DNA of 47,279 nucleotides from a virus. Below the pieces are notes generated by a model, which searched no databases, had not been told where the DNA came from, and was given only the letters and a program-made list of their open reading frames with translations. The stretch spans positions 1 through 47,279 of IMG/VR virus record IMGVR_UViG_3300023184_000209; one strand, written 5' to 3'. Positions within the stretch are counted from its first letter, which is position 1; every line of letters begins with the position of its first letter. Position numbers and translations under genes: made by a program. Shown here in pieces: positions 34,573-43,291 of this stretch.

Positions 34573-34656
34573 GCAATATATACGATAATGACACGGCATC
34601 CAAAATCGTGCTAATAAAATATATTTGTAACCTACAGCACAGGGAGTTGATTACAC

Positions 34657-36495
34657 ATGAAAAGAAAACTTATCAGTTTCGAAGCGTTTAAAAATTTAGA
34701 AGAAGGATCTTTGACAAGATCAGAACAAGAACTAATCAATGCAGAAGATGTTTTGGGTAAAACCCTTGGCGTTGATGTTGAATTGCATTGTTATGGAGAA
34801 TCAGATGTTACATATAAAACATCCGATGATACATATATTCATGCAATTTATAAATTAGAAGATGATCAAGTTATTCTTGAAAATATTCAAGAACTTGTAA
34901 TCGATAATGAATCGGCAAAAGCAAATTCTCGTAATGCTATTTCAGAAATGGTTGATGCATTGCTTGATAATAACAAGCAAAAAGCAAATACTAAATTTGA
35001 AGAATATTTTTCAATGCCAAGTGTTCGTAGAGAACTAACTGAAGGATATAAGGCTGTAGTTACCGCTAATAAGCCAACTGGCAAACGATCTCATTGGTTT
35101 AAAAAACATCGCAAATCATCCTCTGTAAATAAAGGTAGAATAACGAGAGCGAGAAATGCTAGAATGGTTCCAGAATCTATAAGAAAATTAGCAAGAAAAG
35201 AAGCGTCAAAAGCAAAGAAAAAATTGGGAAAAACATCCAATAAAAGATGGGGAGTTCAGACTCGTTATAAAAAGACTATGAAAGAATGGTCAAAATTAGC
35301 TGAAAATGTATTTGGATATATCGATTATAAAAATTATGGTCATGTTATTTCTGAATCTGTAGTCAAAAATGACAACAACGGAAATGTAGTTGCTTTGGCA
35401 ATTCCAAACATACAAAAGCGTAACGAAGGTAAAGTTCTTTCATTTAATTGGAAGACTTTAGATACCGAAGTTAAAGTTCTTCGTGGCAAAGCAAAGAGAG
35501 TAAATGAAGACCAATCATTCGTAAAAGCTATTGCTGAACTTAAACGATATAACAATATATCTGACAATGCTAATCTTGAAGAATGCTTGGAAAACATTGT
35601 CGCAAAATGGCCATCAGTTCTTTATTTGACGCAAGATGAACTATCAGCAAACATCGCTGAAGCTCTTGAAATCGCAAATGTAAATAATTATGATGATAGC
35701 GTTTGCAACTTTATGGCAGAAGCAATTCTAAGAACAGCACATCATGCTTATACTAATCGTGTTAGCAAAATCGCTAAGTTGGCTGGTTACTCTAATGATG
35801 TAACTTCCGAATGCAAAACATGCAAAGATTCATATGTTGAATTCCAAAACATAGCTGTTGATTTCTTTGACAAAATAGACGAAAGCGATAGCATTGATTT
35901 AAAAGTATTTTCCGATTTATACAAAGCACTTCATGAAATGAATAAAGCAGCAATTCAAATCGGAGATGAAGTTGCTAAGGTAGAAACCGCTAGCTTCATG
36001 TCTGAATGTGAATCTGTACTCAATAGAAATTCTGCTCCTAGTTTGGAATTAGCAGAAAATATCGCTGATTATATCAGTGAATTGGTTGAAGCAAACTTGG
36101 ATCACTCTGGCGAATGGAAAGACATGGATGTTCATACCTCGGTAGGTGGAGATCACCCCATGAATGCTTGGGCTGCAAAACAAACCGATGCTGTTCCTTC
36201 CAAATTTAATGGTGGGGATGAATATGGTCTTAATCACAGTCCAGTAAGCGATGGAAAGTCCTTCGGTGGCGAAGAAGAAATGATGGGTGATGCTTTAGGA
36301 AACGATAGCGGAGATAATACTTGGCCTTCCCTAAACAATCCCTACATTCCTGATGCTTTTGAATTTACAATGAAAGGCGAAAAAGGTGCAGATAAAGATA
36401 ATGATGAATTAGGAACTTACCAAGATAGTGATACTTGGCCTAATCTTAAAAATACTTTATCCCCAGAAAGCAAAAGACCAGTAATCAACCAATAA
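34657..36495 (+). CDS. Large prohead-core-like protein (gp67/68 position)
   Basis: A 612-aa protein with GGGAG before ATG 34657. MKRKLISFEAFKNLEEG at the N-terminus again resembles the targeting peptide. Residues about 140-215 are strongly basic (many Lys/Arg), a possible DNA-binding segment; 300-450 are helical; 470-612 are acidic and Asp/Gly/Asn-rich with NTWPSLNNP and DTWPNLKNT as repeats. It occupies the gp67/gp68 place between portal and protease. A structural core or internal DNA-binding protein is inferred from synteny and charge, not recognised sequence. Confidence 0.5.
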   Translation: MKRKLISFEAFKNLEEGSLTRSEQELINAEDVLGKTLGVDVELHCYGESDVTYKTSDDTYIHAIYKLEDDQVILENIQELVIDNESAKANSRNAISEMVDALLDNNKQKANTKFEEYFSMPSVRRELTEGYKAVVTANKPTGKRSHWFKKHRKSSSVNKGRITRARNARMVPESIRKLARKEASKAKKKLGKTSNKRWGVQTRYKKTMKEWSKLAENVFGYIDYKNYGHVISESVVKNDNNGNVVALAIPNIQKRNEGKVLSFNWKTLDTEVKVLRGKAKRVNEDQSFVKAIAELKRYNNISDNANLEECLENIVAKWPSVLYLTQDELSANIAEALEIANVNNYDDSVCNFMAEAILRTAHHAYTNRVSKIAKLAGYSNDVTSECKTCKDSYVEFQNIAVDFFDKIDESDSIDLKVFSDLYKALHEMNKAAIQIGDEVAKVETASFMSECESVLNRNSAPSLELAENIADYISELVEANLDHSGEWKDMDVHTSVGGDHPMNAWAAKQTDAVPSKFNGGDEYGLNHSPVSDGKSFGGEEEMMGDALGNDSGDNTWPSLNNPYIPDAFEFTMKGEKGADKDNDELGTYQDSDTWPNLKNTLSPESKRPVINQ

Positions 36496-36504
36496 AGGAG
36501 AGTA

Positions 36505-37185
36505 ATGAGTGATAAAATGCTACTTGTTGACTCCTGCAATTCTGGCGGTTTCGTTCTAAGTCTAAATGAATCCACTAATAGAGGATTAACTAGCTTTAGA
36601 GGGAAATTCCAAGAAGCAGAAGCTGTCAATAAAAATAAAAGGAAATATCCTTACAGTGTTTTAAGCGACAATGTTAAGGCTTTAACTCCAATAATTGAAG
36701 CAAGAGGGTTGATTGGAGAATTAGATCATCCTACAGATAGTATCATACATTTCGAAAAAGCTTCCCATGTAATTACTAAGTTATGGTGGGAAGGAAATAA
36801 TCTTATGGGTGAAGGCGAAATATTAAACACTCCTCATGGCCGTATTCTAAAGGCACTAATCAATGATGGTGTGCGTGTTGGAATCAGCAGCAGAGGTGTT
36901 GGCAACGGAAGAGTAGATGAAAGTGGAATTCTTGTCATTGGCGAAAGTTATAAACTATTAACATTCGATGCAGTGGCTGATCCATCTACACATTCTGCTT
37001 TCCAAGAAAAAATTGTAAGCAAGCGTGAAAGTTACATTCCATCAAATAATTCAGTGGAATCTTCTGATTCTTCAGTTAAAAACGAAAGCAGAAGCATACA
37101 TAAAATTAGCAAAGAAGCATTAATAGCTTGCTTAGGTGGAATAATTGAAGATCAAACAAAGAATATAAAATCTAAAATTGTTTGA
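36505..37185 (+). CDS. Prohead protease (T4 gp21-like)
   Basis: A 226-aa protein with GGAG upstream, nine bases after the preceding gene. GLIGELDHP contains the catalytic His75 and RVGISSRGVG the Ser128/129, the His-Ser pair of the gp21/herpes-type maturation protease family. The C-terminal 50 residues are Ser-rich. It cleaves scaffold, capsid N-terminus and internal proteins at L-x-E-type sites during maturation. Confidence 0.88.
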   Translation: MSDKMLLVDSCNSGGFVLSLNESTNRGLTSFRGKFQEAEAVNKNKRKYPYSVLSDNVKALTPIIEARGLIGELDHPTDSIIHFEKASHVITKLWWEGNNLMGEGEILNTPHGRILKALINDGVRVGISSRGVGNGRVDESGILVIGESYKLLTFDAVADPSTHSAFQEKIVSKRESYIPSNNSVESSDSSVKNESRSIHKISKEALIACLGGIIEDQTKNIKSKIV

Positions 37186-37230
37186 TTTAATTTTTTAAAA
37201 ACGAAATACTAGCAAAGTGAGGTTAGGCTA

Positions 37231-38130
37231 ATGGAAAAGATAATGGAAGCAATCAAGAAACTTTTACCAGAATCCGATGTAAAGGAAGTAAGTTCAGCTA
37301 TCAACGAAATGCTGAATCAGGCAACGCTAGATCTCGAAAAAGAATATAACGAGAAACTTGAAGAGGCCTATACTGAACTTTCTGGGGAATTGTCAAACTC
37401 TGAAAAAACCGCAGAACAAGGTTATGAAGAAGCATATGCTATCATTGCCGATTTGCGGAATCGTCTAGATATTCAAGGCGAAGAATACAAAAACGCACTT
37501 GAAGAAGGATACGAAGAAGCTTATCAAATGTTGAAGTCGGAACGATCCAAAAACGGCAACATCGAAGTTGAGTTGTATGAAGAATACGACAAGAAACTTC
37601 AAGAAATGAAAGAATATATCGTAGACAAAGTAGATCAATTCTTGCAAGCAAAAGGTCAAGAAATTTACGAACAAGCTCGCAAAGATGTTGTTAGTGATCC
37701 TCGTATCGCAGAACATAAAGTTGCCTTGGATAAAATCGTTGATATCGCAAGTAACTATTTGTCTGATGATGAATCTCAAAACTTCTCTTCAGCTAAAGTT
37801 GAAGAATTCCAAAAACAATTGGAAGAGTCTAGAGGCCAACTCCGTATTATGGAAGCTCGCAATATTCGCTTGTCTACCGAAAATACCAAACTTAATGAAA
37901 ATGTACGCTATGCTAAAAATTTGATTACAGAGCAAAAACAAGCGACATCTTCACAGAAGAGATCTGAAGTAATCACAGAACAGAAAGAAAGATTTGAAAA
38001 AGCAAAGAATGTAACGGGGAGAGGACAAAAAGTTGTTGATCAAGAAGTCGTCATTGCGGAAAATGTCGGCAACAACAGCAGTGAAATAGACCAAATTTTG
38101 GTTCTTTCAGGTATAAAGAAACCAAAGTAA
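37231..38130 (+). CDS. Scaffold / prohead core protein (gp22-like)
   Basis: A 299-aa almost wholly helical, Glu/Lys-rich protein with heptad-type coiled coil from about 20 to 250, including a tyrosine repeat motif EEAY (EEGYEEAYAII, EEGYEEAYQML, EEAYTEL). It lies between protease and major capsid as gp22 does in T4. No signal peptide or enzyme motif. Expected to be cleaved by the protease during head maturation. Confidence 0.75.
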   Translation: MEKIMEAIKKLLPESDVKEVSSAINEMLNQATLDLEKEYNEKLEEAYTELSGELSNSEKTAEQGYEEAYAIIADLRNRLDIQGEEYKNALEEGYEEAYQMLKSERSKNGNIEVELYEEYDKKLQEMKEYIVDKVDQFLQAKGQEIYEQARKDVVSDPRIAEHKVALDKIVDIASNYLSDDESQNFSSAKVEEFQKQLEESRGQLRIMEARNIRLSTENTKLNENVRYAKNLITEQKQATSSQKRSEVITEQKERFEKAKNVTGRGQKVVDQEVVIAENVGNNSSEIDQILVLSGIKKPK

Positions 38131-38167
38131 AAGCTAAATTCTAACAAGTTATAAAGGAAATTTTAAT

Positions 38168-39613
38168 ATGAACGCTAATGCTAGATTTTTAAATGAAGCT
38201 AAAGAGTTAGAAGGACGCTGGGCTAAGACTGGTCTCCTCGAAGGCATCGAAGACCGTAATACTCGTGCAGCCACAGCAGTTCTTCTCGAAAACCAACGCC
38301 TTATCAACGAAGTGTCTACCGACACCGCTGACATCGCACAGTTCAAACGAATCTCAATCCCATTGGTTCGTAGGATCTACCCACAATTGATCGCTAATAA
38401 GATCGTATCAGTCCAGCCTTTGCTCGGACCTACTGGTCTTGTTTATTATCTCCGCTTTAGATACTCTTCCAACAAGGGTGCTACTCGTGGTGCTGATAAT
38501 AATAGCGGTTTCCCTGGCGATGATGCAAATTCATTGATGCAGAGAGCAGATGGTACTGCTAATCTCGATATCTTCTATTCCCATCAGTTCGTTCAAAATG
38601 AAGTGGGAGCTACCGATGATGGTGCAGATGCTACATCTGTATACAATCCTTTTGAACACACCCCTATCTTGACAGGAACCGTTACTGGTACTGTTTATGA
38701 TGGTGCTGTAGCTATCCAAACATTCAGCGTAAGTTCCGCTGGTGTATTTAACTTTACCGATATCGGAACTCCTAGCCCAAAAGCAACCTCCGCAGGATCA
38801 AGCTTAAATGCTACTACTGGCGTGGTTACCCTTGCTTGGACTGGTGGCAACCCTGGTGATAACCATATCGTTGCAAGTTACGAAGCTAATCTTGAATGCT
38901 CACAAGATCTTCCAGAAATCAACCTCGTTGTTGAATCTGAAGATATTACTGCCAAAACCCGTAAGTTGAAGGCTGTATGGTCTTATGAAGCTCAACAAGA
39001 TCTTCGCTCACAACACAACTTGGATGCTGAAGCCGAATTGACCGCAGTTCTTGCTCAAGAAATTAATCTTGAAATTGATCGTGAAGTCCTCACCGACCTC
39101 CGTCAAAATGCTGGTACTGTAACCGCTTGGGATTTCAACACCTCCTTGGGTGATACTATCAAAGAAAAATACGAATCTCTCTATGTGAAGATCGTTGAAA
39201 TTTCCTCAGTTATTCATCGTAAGACCCTTCGTGGTGGTGCTAACTTCATCGTTACATCTCCTGAAGTTGCTTCAATCTTTGAAACCGCAACCGCTGGTTT
39301 TGCTCCTGCACCTTCTGAAACTTTCAGCAGCAGCTTGGGTATCCAGTATGTTGGTACTGTGAACAATCGTTGGAGACTATATAAAGATCCATTGTTCCCA
39401 TCTAACCAAATCCTTATGGGCTATAAAGGCGATTCATATCTTGACTCAGGATATTTCTACTGCCCTTATGTTCCTCTTACTCAGACTCCTGTTGTTCTCG
39501 ATCCAGAGAGCTTCTGTCCTCGTAAGGGAATTTTAACAAGATACGGAAAAAAATTATTGAGGGAAGGGGCAAAGTTTTACGCAAGAATGAGCATTGCCAA
39601 TTTTATTATATAA
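38168..39613 (+). CDS. Major capsid protein (T4 gp23-like)
   Basis: A 481-aa protein with AAAGGA upstream. The N-terminal 40 residues (MNANARFLNEAKELEGRW) are the expected cleaved propeptide region; ISIPLVRRIYPQLIANKIVSVQPLLGPTGLV follows in the typical N-arm of gp23. An inserted beta domain of about 75 residues (about 165-245) resembles the Ig-like insertion seen in gp23 relatives. Codon use is markedly more GC-rich and biased (many GGT, CTC, ATC, CGT) than neighbours, as expected for the most abundant virion protein. A strong terminator follows. Confidence 0.9.
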   Translation: MNANARFLNEAKELEGRWAKTGLLEGIEDRNTRAATAVLLENQRLINEVSTDTADIAQFKRISIPLVRRIYPQLIANKIVSVQPLLGPTGLVYYLRFRYSSNKGATRGADNNSGFPGDDANSLMQRADGTANLDIFYSHQFVQNEVGATDDGADATSVYNPFEHTPILTGTVTGTVYDGAVAIQTFSVSSAGVFNFTDIGTPSPKATSAGSSLNATTGVVTLAWTGGNPGDNHIVASYEANLECSQDLPEINLVVESEDITAKTRKLKAVWSYEAQQDLRSQHNLDAEAELTAVLAQEINLEIDREVLTDLRQNAGTVTAWDFNTSLGDTIKEKYESLYVKIVEISSVIHRKTLRGGANFIVTSPEVASIFETATAGFAPAPSETFSSSLGIQYVGTVNNRWRLYKDPLFPSNQILMGYKGDSYLDSGYFYCPYVPLTQTPVVLDPESFCPRKGILTRYGKKLLREGAKFYARMSIANFII

Positions 39614-39647
39614 AAATACTAGTAATATATCAAATACAAAGTATTGA

Positions 39648-39683
39648 GAAAACCTCGGATTTTTCCGAGGTTTTCTTTTTTTT
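39648..39683 (+). terminator. Rho-independent terminator after capsid gene
   Basis: Stem GAAAACCTCGGA / TCCGAGGTTTTC, four-base loop, and an eight-base T run. It ends the head operon. Confidence 0.95.
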
Positions 39684-39783
39684 GTAACATGTAGTTTTAA
39701 ATTTAATCTATGCCAATTTTCACAAAATTTTCTGTATATTTAACTGCGTTAAAAAAAATCAAGAAAGAGTTGTAAGTTTTAGG

Positions 39784-39812
39784 TTGACATTTCTTTATTT
39801 TTGTCGAATAAT
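39784..39812 (+). promoter_or_regulatory. Sigma70-type promoter for endonuclease gene
   Basis: Perfect -35 TTGACA (39784-39789), 17-base spacer, and -10 AATAAT (39807-39812, five of six). It lies between the capsid terminator and the endonuclease start at 39841, with AAGGAG upstream of the GTG. This is the best -35/-10 pair I found in the window. Confidence 0.8.
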
Positions 39813-39840
39813 ATAGTCAGCATCTATAAGGAGAAAAATC

Positions 39841-41370
39841 GTGAACATCGAAGAATTTAAAACTAAGTATGCCGCCTTCAAAGATACCGACAAGATTCAA
39901 ATCCAATGTGATCATCATAATCACATTCCTTTTGGAGAAATAATTACAATAGGCAAACAACCAGCAAAGAGAAACATCTTGAAAAGCGGAGGCAAGGAAT
40001 TCATTTGTCGCCAATGCTTTATGAAATACAATAACCCTGTAAACAAGATCGGAGAAAAAAGACAAGATGATTCCATCATTGAAGTATTTTGTCCTTGCCA
40101 AGAGCATAATGGCGAACCATCACGCCAAATGAAAAAAAGTTGCTACTACGGATCAATGGAAACGCCTTATCTGCAAATTTGTGGAAGCTGTGTGCAAAAA
40201 GGCAGAGAAATAAGCGATGAACAAAAAGAAAGAATTCGACTTTCTCTTACTGGTATTAAGCGTAGTGATGAGTTTAAAGAAAAACTTAGCGTTTATATGA
40301 AAAACAATCCAGAAGGAATCGCAAGAGCAAAGTCTAATTTAATTCCAGGTTCTGGTGGGGGCTGGAACGAAGGTTTAAATTTATCAGAAGAAACAAAACA
40401 AAAAATGTCTGAATCTCATATGGGCAAGAAATTTTCCGAAGAACATTGTCAAAAAATTTCTGAAGGGAGAAAAAAAATGTTAGAAGAAACCGGAGGCTTC
40501 ACTCCAGAACACCGAATGAAGCTATCACGGGCAACGATCAGACAGTATCAGAATGGTTTTGACCCCAAGACCCACCATATTAGGGGAGTACACCATTCAA
40601 CCAAGATACCATCGGGGCAAGGGGTATTTAGGTCGTCATACGAGAAGAAAGCCTTCATGATACTGGATAATGACGAATCCGTTGTGTCTTACGAGATCGA
40701 AAAAATAACGATTAAGTACTTCAATCCAATCAAGAAGATCGATTCATTATATGTGATAGACATTTTAGTGAAACACAAAGACGGAACATCGAAATTGATT
40801 GAAGTAAAACCTCAATCTTGGCTTCTCGACCCAGTTATACAAGCAAAGATCGAAGCTGGAAAAATAAAGGCAGCAGAAATCGGCTTGCCATTTGAAGTTT
40901 GGACAGAAATGAATCTTTTTGGTCATGTGTATAACAAAAAAAATATGAAATTGTTCATGGATAAAATATTAAGTGAAGTCGATAAAAACAGAAGGATCAA
41001 GATATCGTCCGAGAAATCAAAAAGATATTACCACACCCATATTGCCAACGACAAAATTACCTTATTTTGCTCCTTCTGCAACGAGGAACATACTCCGCTA
41101 AGACTTACGCACGATAAGAATATAGCCAGAAATGGTCGCTACATATGTGAGCGTGAGGGAGGTCATATAGCGGGAAGTAGACCGAAGCCACATTTGCAAA
41201 AAAACAATCCTCATGTAGCTGACGGAAAGAAAGAATGCGTTAACTGTTTACAAATATTGGAATTTAAACTTTTCTCGCCCGACAATACGAAAAGAGATGG
41301 TCTTTGCGGAAGGTGCAAGGAATGCAGATCTAAAAAAGCAAAAGAAAAATACAATAAAAAAACTAAATAA
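39841..41370 (+). CDS. NUMOD3 + PD-(D/E)XK homing-type endonuclease
   Basis: A 509-aa protein from GTG 39841 after AAGGAGAAAAATC. In order: an N-terminal His/Cys-rich region (CDHHNH, CRQC, CPCQEH, CGSC); three NUMOD3-like modules around 130-230 (SDEQKERIRLSLTG, SEETKQKMSESHMG, TPEHRMKLS); a TnsA/PD-(D/E)XK nuclease around 260-360 with RSSYEKKAF, YVIDILVKHKDG and LIEVKPQSW as the E, D and E-x-K motifs; and a C-terminal Cys-rich region (CNEEH, CVNC, CGRCKECR). It is a free-standing mobile gene inserted downstream of the capsid gene. Confidence 0.7.
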   Translation: MNIEEFKTKYAAFKDTDKIQIQCDHHNHIPFGEIITIGKQPAKRNILKSGGKEFICRQCFMKYNNPVNKIGEKRQDDSIIEVFCPCQEHNGEPSRQMKKSCYYGSMETPYLQICGSCVQKGREISDEQKERIRLSLTGIKRSDEFKEKLSVYMKNNPEGIARAKSNLIPGSGGGWNEGLNLSEETKQKMSESHMGKKFSEEHCQKISEGRKKMLEETGGFTPEHRMKLSRATIRQYQNGFDPKTHHIRGVHHSTKIPSGQGVFRSSYEKKAFMILDNDESVVSYEIEKITIKYFNPIKKIDSLYVIDILVKHKDGTSKLIEVKPQSWLLDPVIQAKIEAGKIKAAEIGLPFEVWTEMNLFGHVYNKKNMKLFMDKILSEVDKNRRIKISSEKSKRYYHTHIANDKITLFCSFCNEEHTPLRLTHDKNIARNGRYICEREGGHIAGSRPKPHLQKNNPHVADGKKECVNCLQILEFKLFSPDNTKRDGLCGRCKECRSKKAKEKYNKKTK

Positions 41371-41410
41371 ATACAGTGTAATAATTTAGTTTTTAAATAA
41401 TGAGGCTAAC

Positions 41411-42031
41411 TTGAAAAGTTTTATACAATGGTTAGAACAATCTACTCTTGGAACCGAGATGGTTGATGAGAGACAAATAGATTCAGCATACGACAAGGCA
41501 AAATTTGCGGTAAAATTAGTTCAAATGTATGATGAGACTTTGCCAAGAGATCAGAAATTACTTTTAAACATAAGCACTATAGCCACATTAAATCAAGGTG
41601 TTTATGGGATGTATAGTTCTGCTGAAGACAAGAAGGTAATTGGAGCAAATGTTGTTGGGAAAATAAGAATGAAATTTGGAGATGATTTTATAGCAAGTCA
41701 AAAAATAAACACTCTTCCATCGGCAGTAATAAAGAAATACATACCAGATGTTGATTTAAATCAGATAAAATCATCTGATGTCATTCATATAAATGTACAA
41801 AAGCATTTACAGTCACATGGAGACACGCTGGAATGTGTTTTAGAGCTTGCCAGTACGATTGTTCACGAATGTACTCATGAATTAGAAAGGCAAAAAACAG
41901 GCACCACTAATGAGATTGGCCCAGTTAAAGCAGAAGGTATATTCATGCAATGGGTAAAAAGAAATTGGAAAACAATAACGACCAGAATTCCGCAGATTGC
42001 AAGCATTCCCAAGAAAGACATTAATGCTTAA
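41411..42031 (+). CDS. Zincin-like protein with targeting-like N-terminus
   Basis: A 206-aa protein from TTG 41411 (GAGG five bases upstream). It begins MKSFIQWLEQS, similar to the proposed head-targeting peptides. A helix near 155-167 carries HECTHELE, a match to the HExxH zinc-protease motif, and E179-type acidic residues follow. The middle region has an 'IHINVQKHLQSHG' segment. If packaged, it could be ejected and act on a host or head protein. It overlaps the convergent MscL-like gene by 11 bases. Confidence 0.5.
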   Translation: MKSFIQWLEQSTLGTEMVDERQIDSAYDKAKFAVKLVQMYDETLPRDQKLLLNISTIATLNQGVYGMYSSAEDKKVIGANVVGKIRMKFGDDFIASQKINTLPSAVIKKYIPDVDLNQIKSSDVIHINVQKHLQSHGDTLECVLELASTIVHECTHELERQKTGTTNEIGPVKAEGIFMQWVKRNWKTITTRIPQIASIPKKDINA

Positions 42032-42380
42032 TTTCGCTATTAGGATCGAACTTTTTTATAATTTTGTAAAAAACTATGTAAATGAATGTGATAGTGATTG
42101 TGAACTCTAATATTCCACCTAAAAACTTACCAAGTTCTATTTCCATTCCTGTGACTGGTATGAATATTAGATTCCTCCAATTTCCTCCAGTTGAGTTTAT
42201 TATATAATTTATAAAAGGCATAAATATTGTTTCTGATATAATTGAAACAAGTTTCTGAACTGTCTGTGCAGCTATTAGGGTTATGGCCATAGAAAACAAA
42301 TTACTTGAGAATATAAATTTTTTATAATCATTTATTTCTTTTTTAAATTGTTCTTTACTTATAAAATTTTTCTCATCCAT
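42021..42380 (-). CDS. MscL-like mechanosensitive channel protein
   Basis: A 119-aa protein, with two membrane helices at about 28-52 and 88-110, the topology and length of MscL (E. coli 136 aa). The first helix region NLFSMAITLIAAQTVQKLVSIISETIFMPFINYI resembles MscL's N-x-x-D-L-A...A-F-x-K-I-V-x-x-x-x-x-x-I-M-P, including the I-x-M-P end. The N-terminal amphipathic stretch and C-terminal charged tail also fit. MscL opens under membrane tension; in a phage it might control lysis timing or osmotic balance. Confidence 0.55.
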   Translation of the reverse strand: MDEKNFISKEQFKKEINDYKKFIFSSNLFSMAITLIAAQTVQKLVSIISETIFMPFINYIINSTGGNWRNLIFIPVTGMEIELGKFLGGILEFTITITFIYIVFYKIIKKFDPNSEIKH

Positions 42381-42445
42381 AAATTTATCTCACTTAAAAA
42401 CATATATATAATATAAGAGTAATCATTTAAATGTATGGAGATAAA

Positions 42446-42790
42446 ATGAGAATTACATGTTTTTTAATTTTATTTTTAATTGTTTCTGGTTGTGAGAGAA
42501 TTAGACATAGGGATATAGAAAAAAATTACAGTGGCTTTACCTTGTACAATAAAGAAAAAGCGTCTTTCAAGAATACGAGTTTGTGCAAGACGACTGATGA
42601 TGTTTTATATTGTAAGCCATGTGCAATTCGCACAATAGTAAGTGAAGACTTTATGCGTGGATACAACGATGTGATGATTAACAAGAAGATAAAATTATTT
42701 GGCAAGAATGATGATTACCAGACTGGGAATAATCTTGGATTGAATGACAAAAAAGATAATGTTTCTCGTAAATTTGATGTAAGAAAATAA
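42446..42790 (+). CDS. Small lipoprotein, unknown
   Basis: A 114-aa protein from ATG 42446, after TGGAGATAAA. MRITCFLILFLIVSGCE is a lipobox signal with the lipid-attachment Cys near 16. The mature part is polar, with DVLYCKPCAIR as a C-x2-C pair. It is divergent from the MscL-like gene, with 65 bases of promoter region between. Role unknown; could be a superinfection-exclusion type lipoprotein. Confidence 0.6.
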   Translation: MRITCFLILFLIVSGCERIRHRDIEKNYSGFTLYNKEKASFKNTSLCKTTDDVLYCKPCAIRTIVSEDFMRGYNDVMINKKIKLFGKNDDYQTGNNLGLNDKKDNVSRKFDVRK

Positions 42791-42828
42791 AATTAGTACA
42801 CTAATATTTTGGAAAAAGGAAAATTAAA

Positions 42829-43233
42829 ATGTTTGATAAAAACAATAAAAACTACAAGTTTTATTTAGCTGGAATCATTTCCGAAAGTCAATACTACGAT
42901 CTTTGTGAAGATCATCCAATAGCTACGAATGATGGTGGCAAACTTGAAGCCTCAAACGATGGAAACAGAATGTTGATGAATAACCTAAAAGATATAAAGG
43001 AATACGCTGACCTTATTCTTTCTATGCTAGAAGATCATGACCAGCTTGATGAGTGGATGGAAAATAAAATTTCGGTTTGCAGAGCATACATGTCTGATGT
43101 TGGCCATGCATTTAAAAACGACAAAGATGAAGATGAAGAAGAAGGTGGGTGTGGTGGCATTCCAGTTGCTAGTATGGGTGCAAAGTCTATGGATTTAACT
43201 CCAATTACAAGTTTGTATCAAGCTATGCGATAA
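42829..43233 (+). CDS. Small virion-associated protein, myovirus type
   Basis: A 134-aa protein with GGAAAA upstream. Residues 12-25 (YLAGIISESQYYDL) precede a helical core, NNLKDIKEYADLILSMLEDHDQLDEWMENKIS, resembling small proteins often found in T4-like phage virions, with D-x-L-x-x-W and K-I motif. An acidic stretch (KDEDEEEGG) follows. No signal peptide. Likely structural, position unknown. Confidence 0.5.
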   Translation: MFDKNNKNYKFYLAGIISESQYYDLCEDHPIATNDGGKLEASNDGNRMLMNNLKDIKEYADLILSMLEDHDQLDEWMENKISVCRAYMSDVGHAFKNDKDEDEEEGGCGGIPVASMGAKSMDLTPITSLYQAMR

Positions 43234-43291
43234 TGATGGAATAACAAAAAGTTATTTAAAGTCCATTTTTCATAAAATTCATATTTAAATT

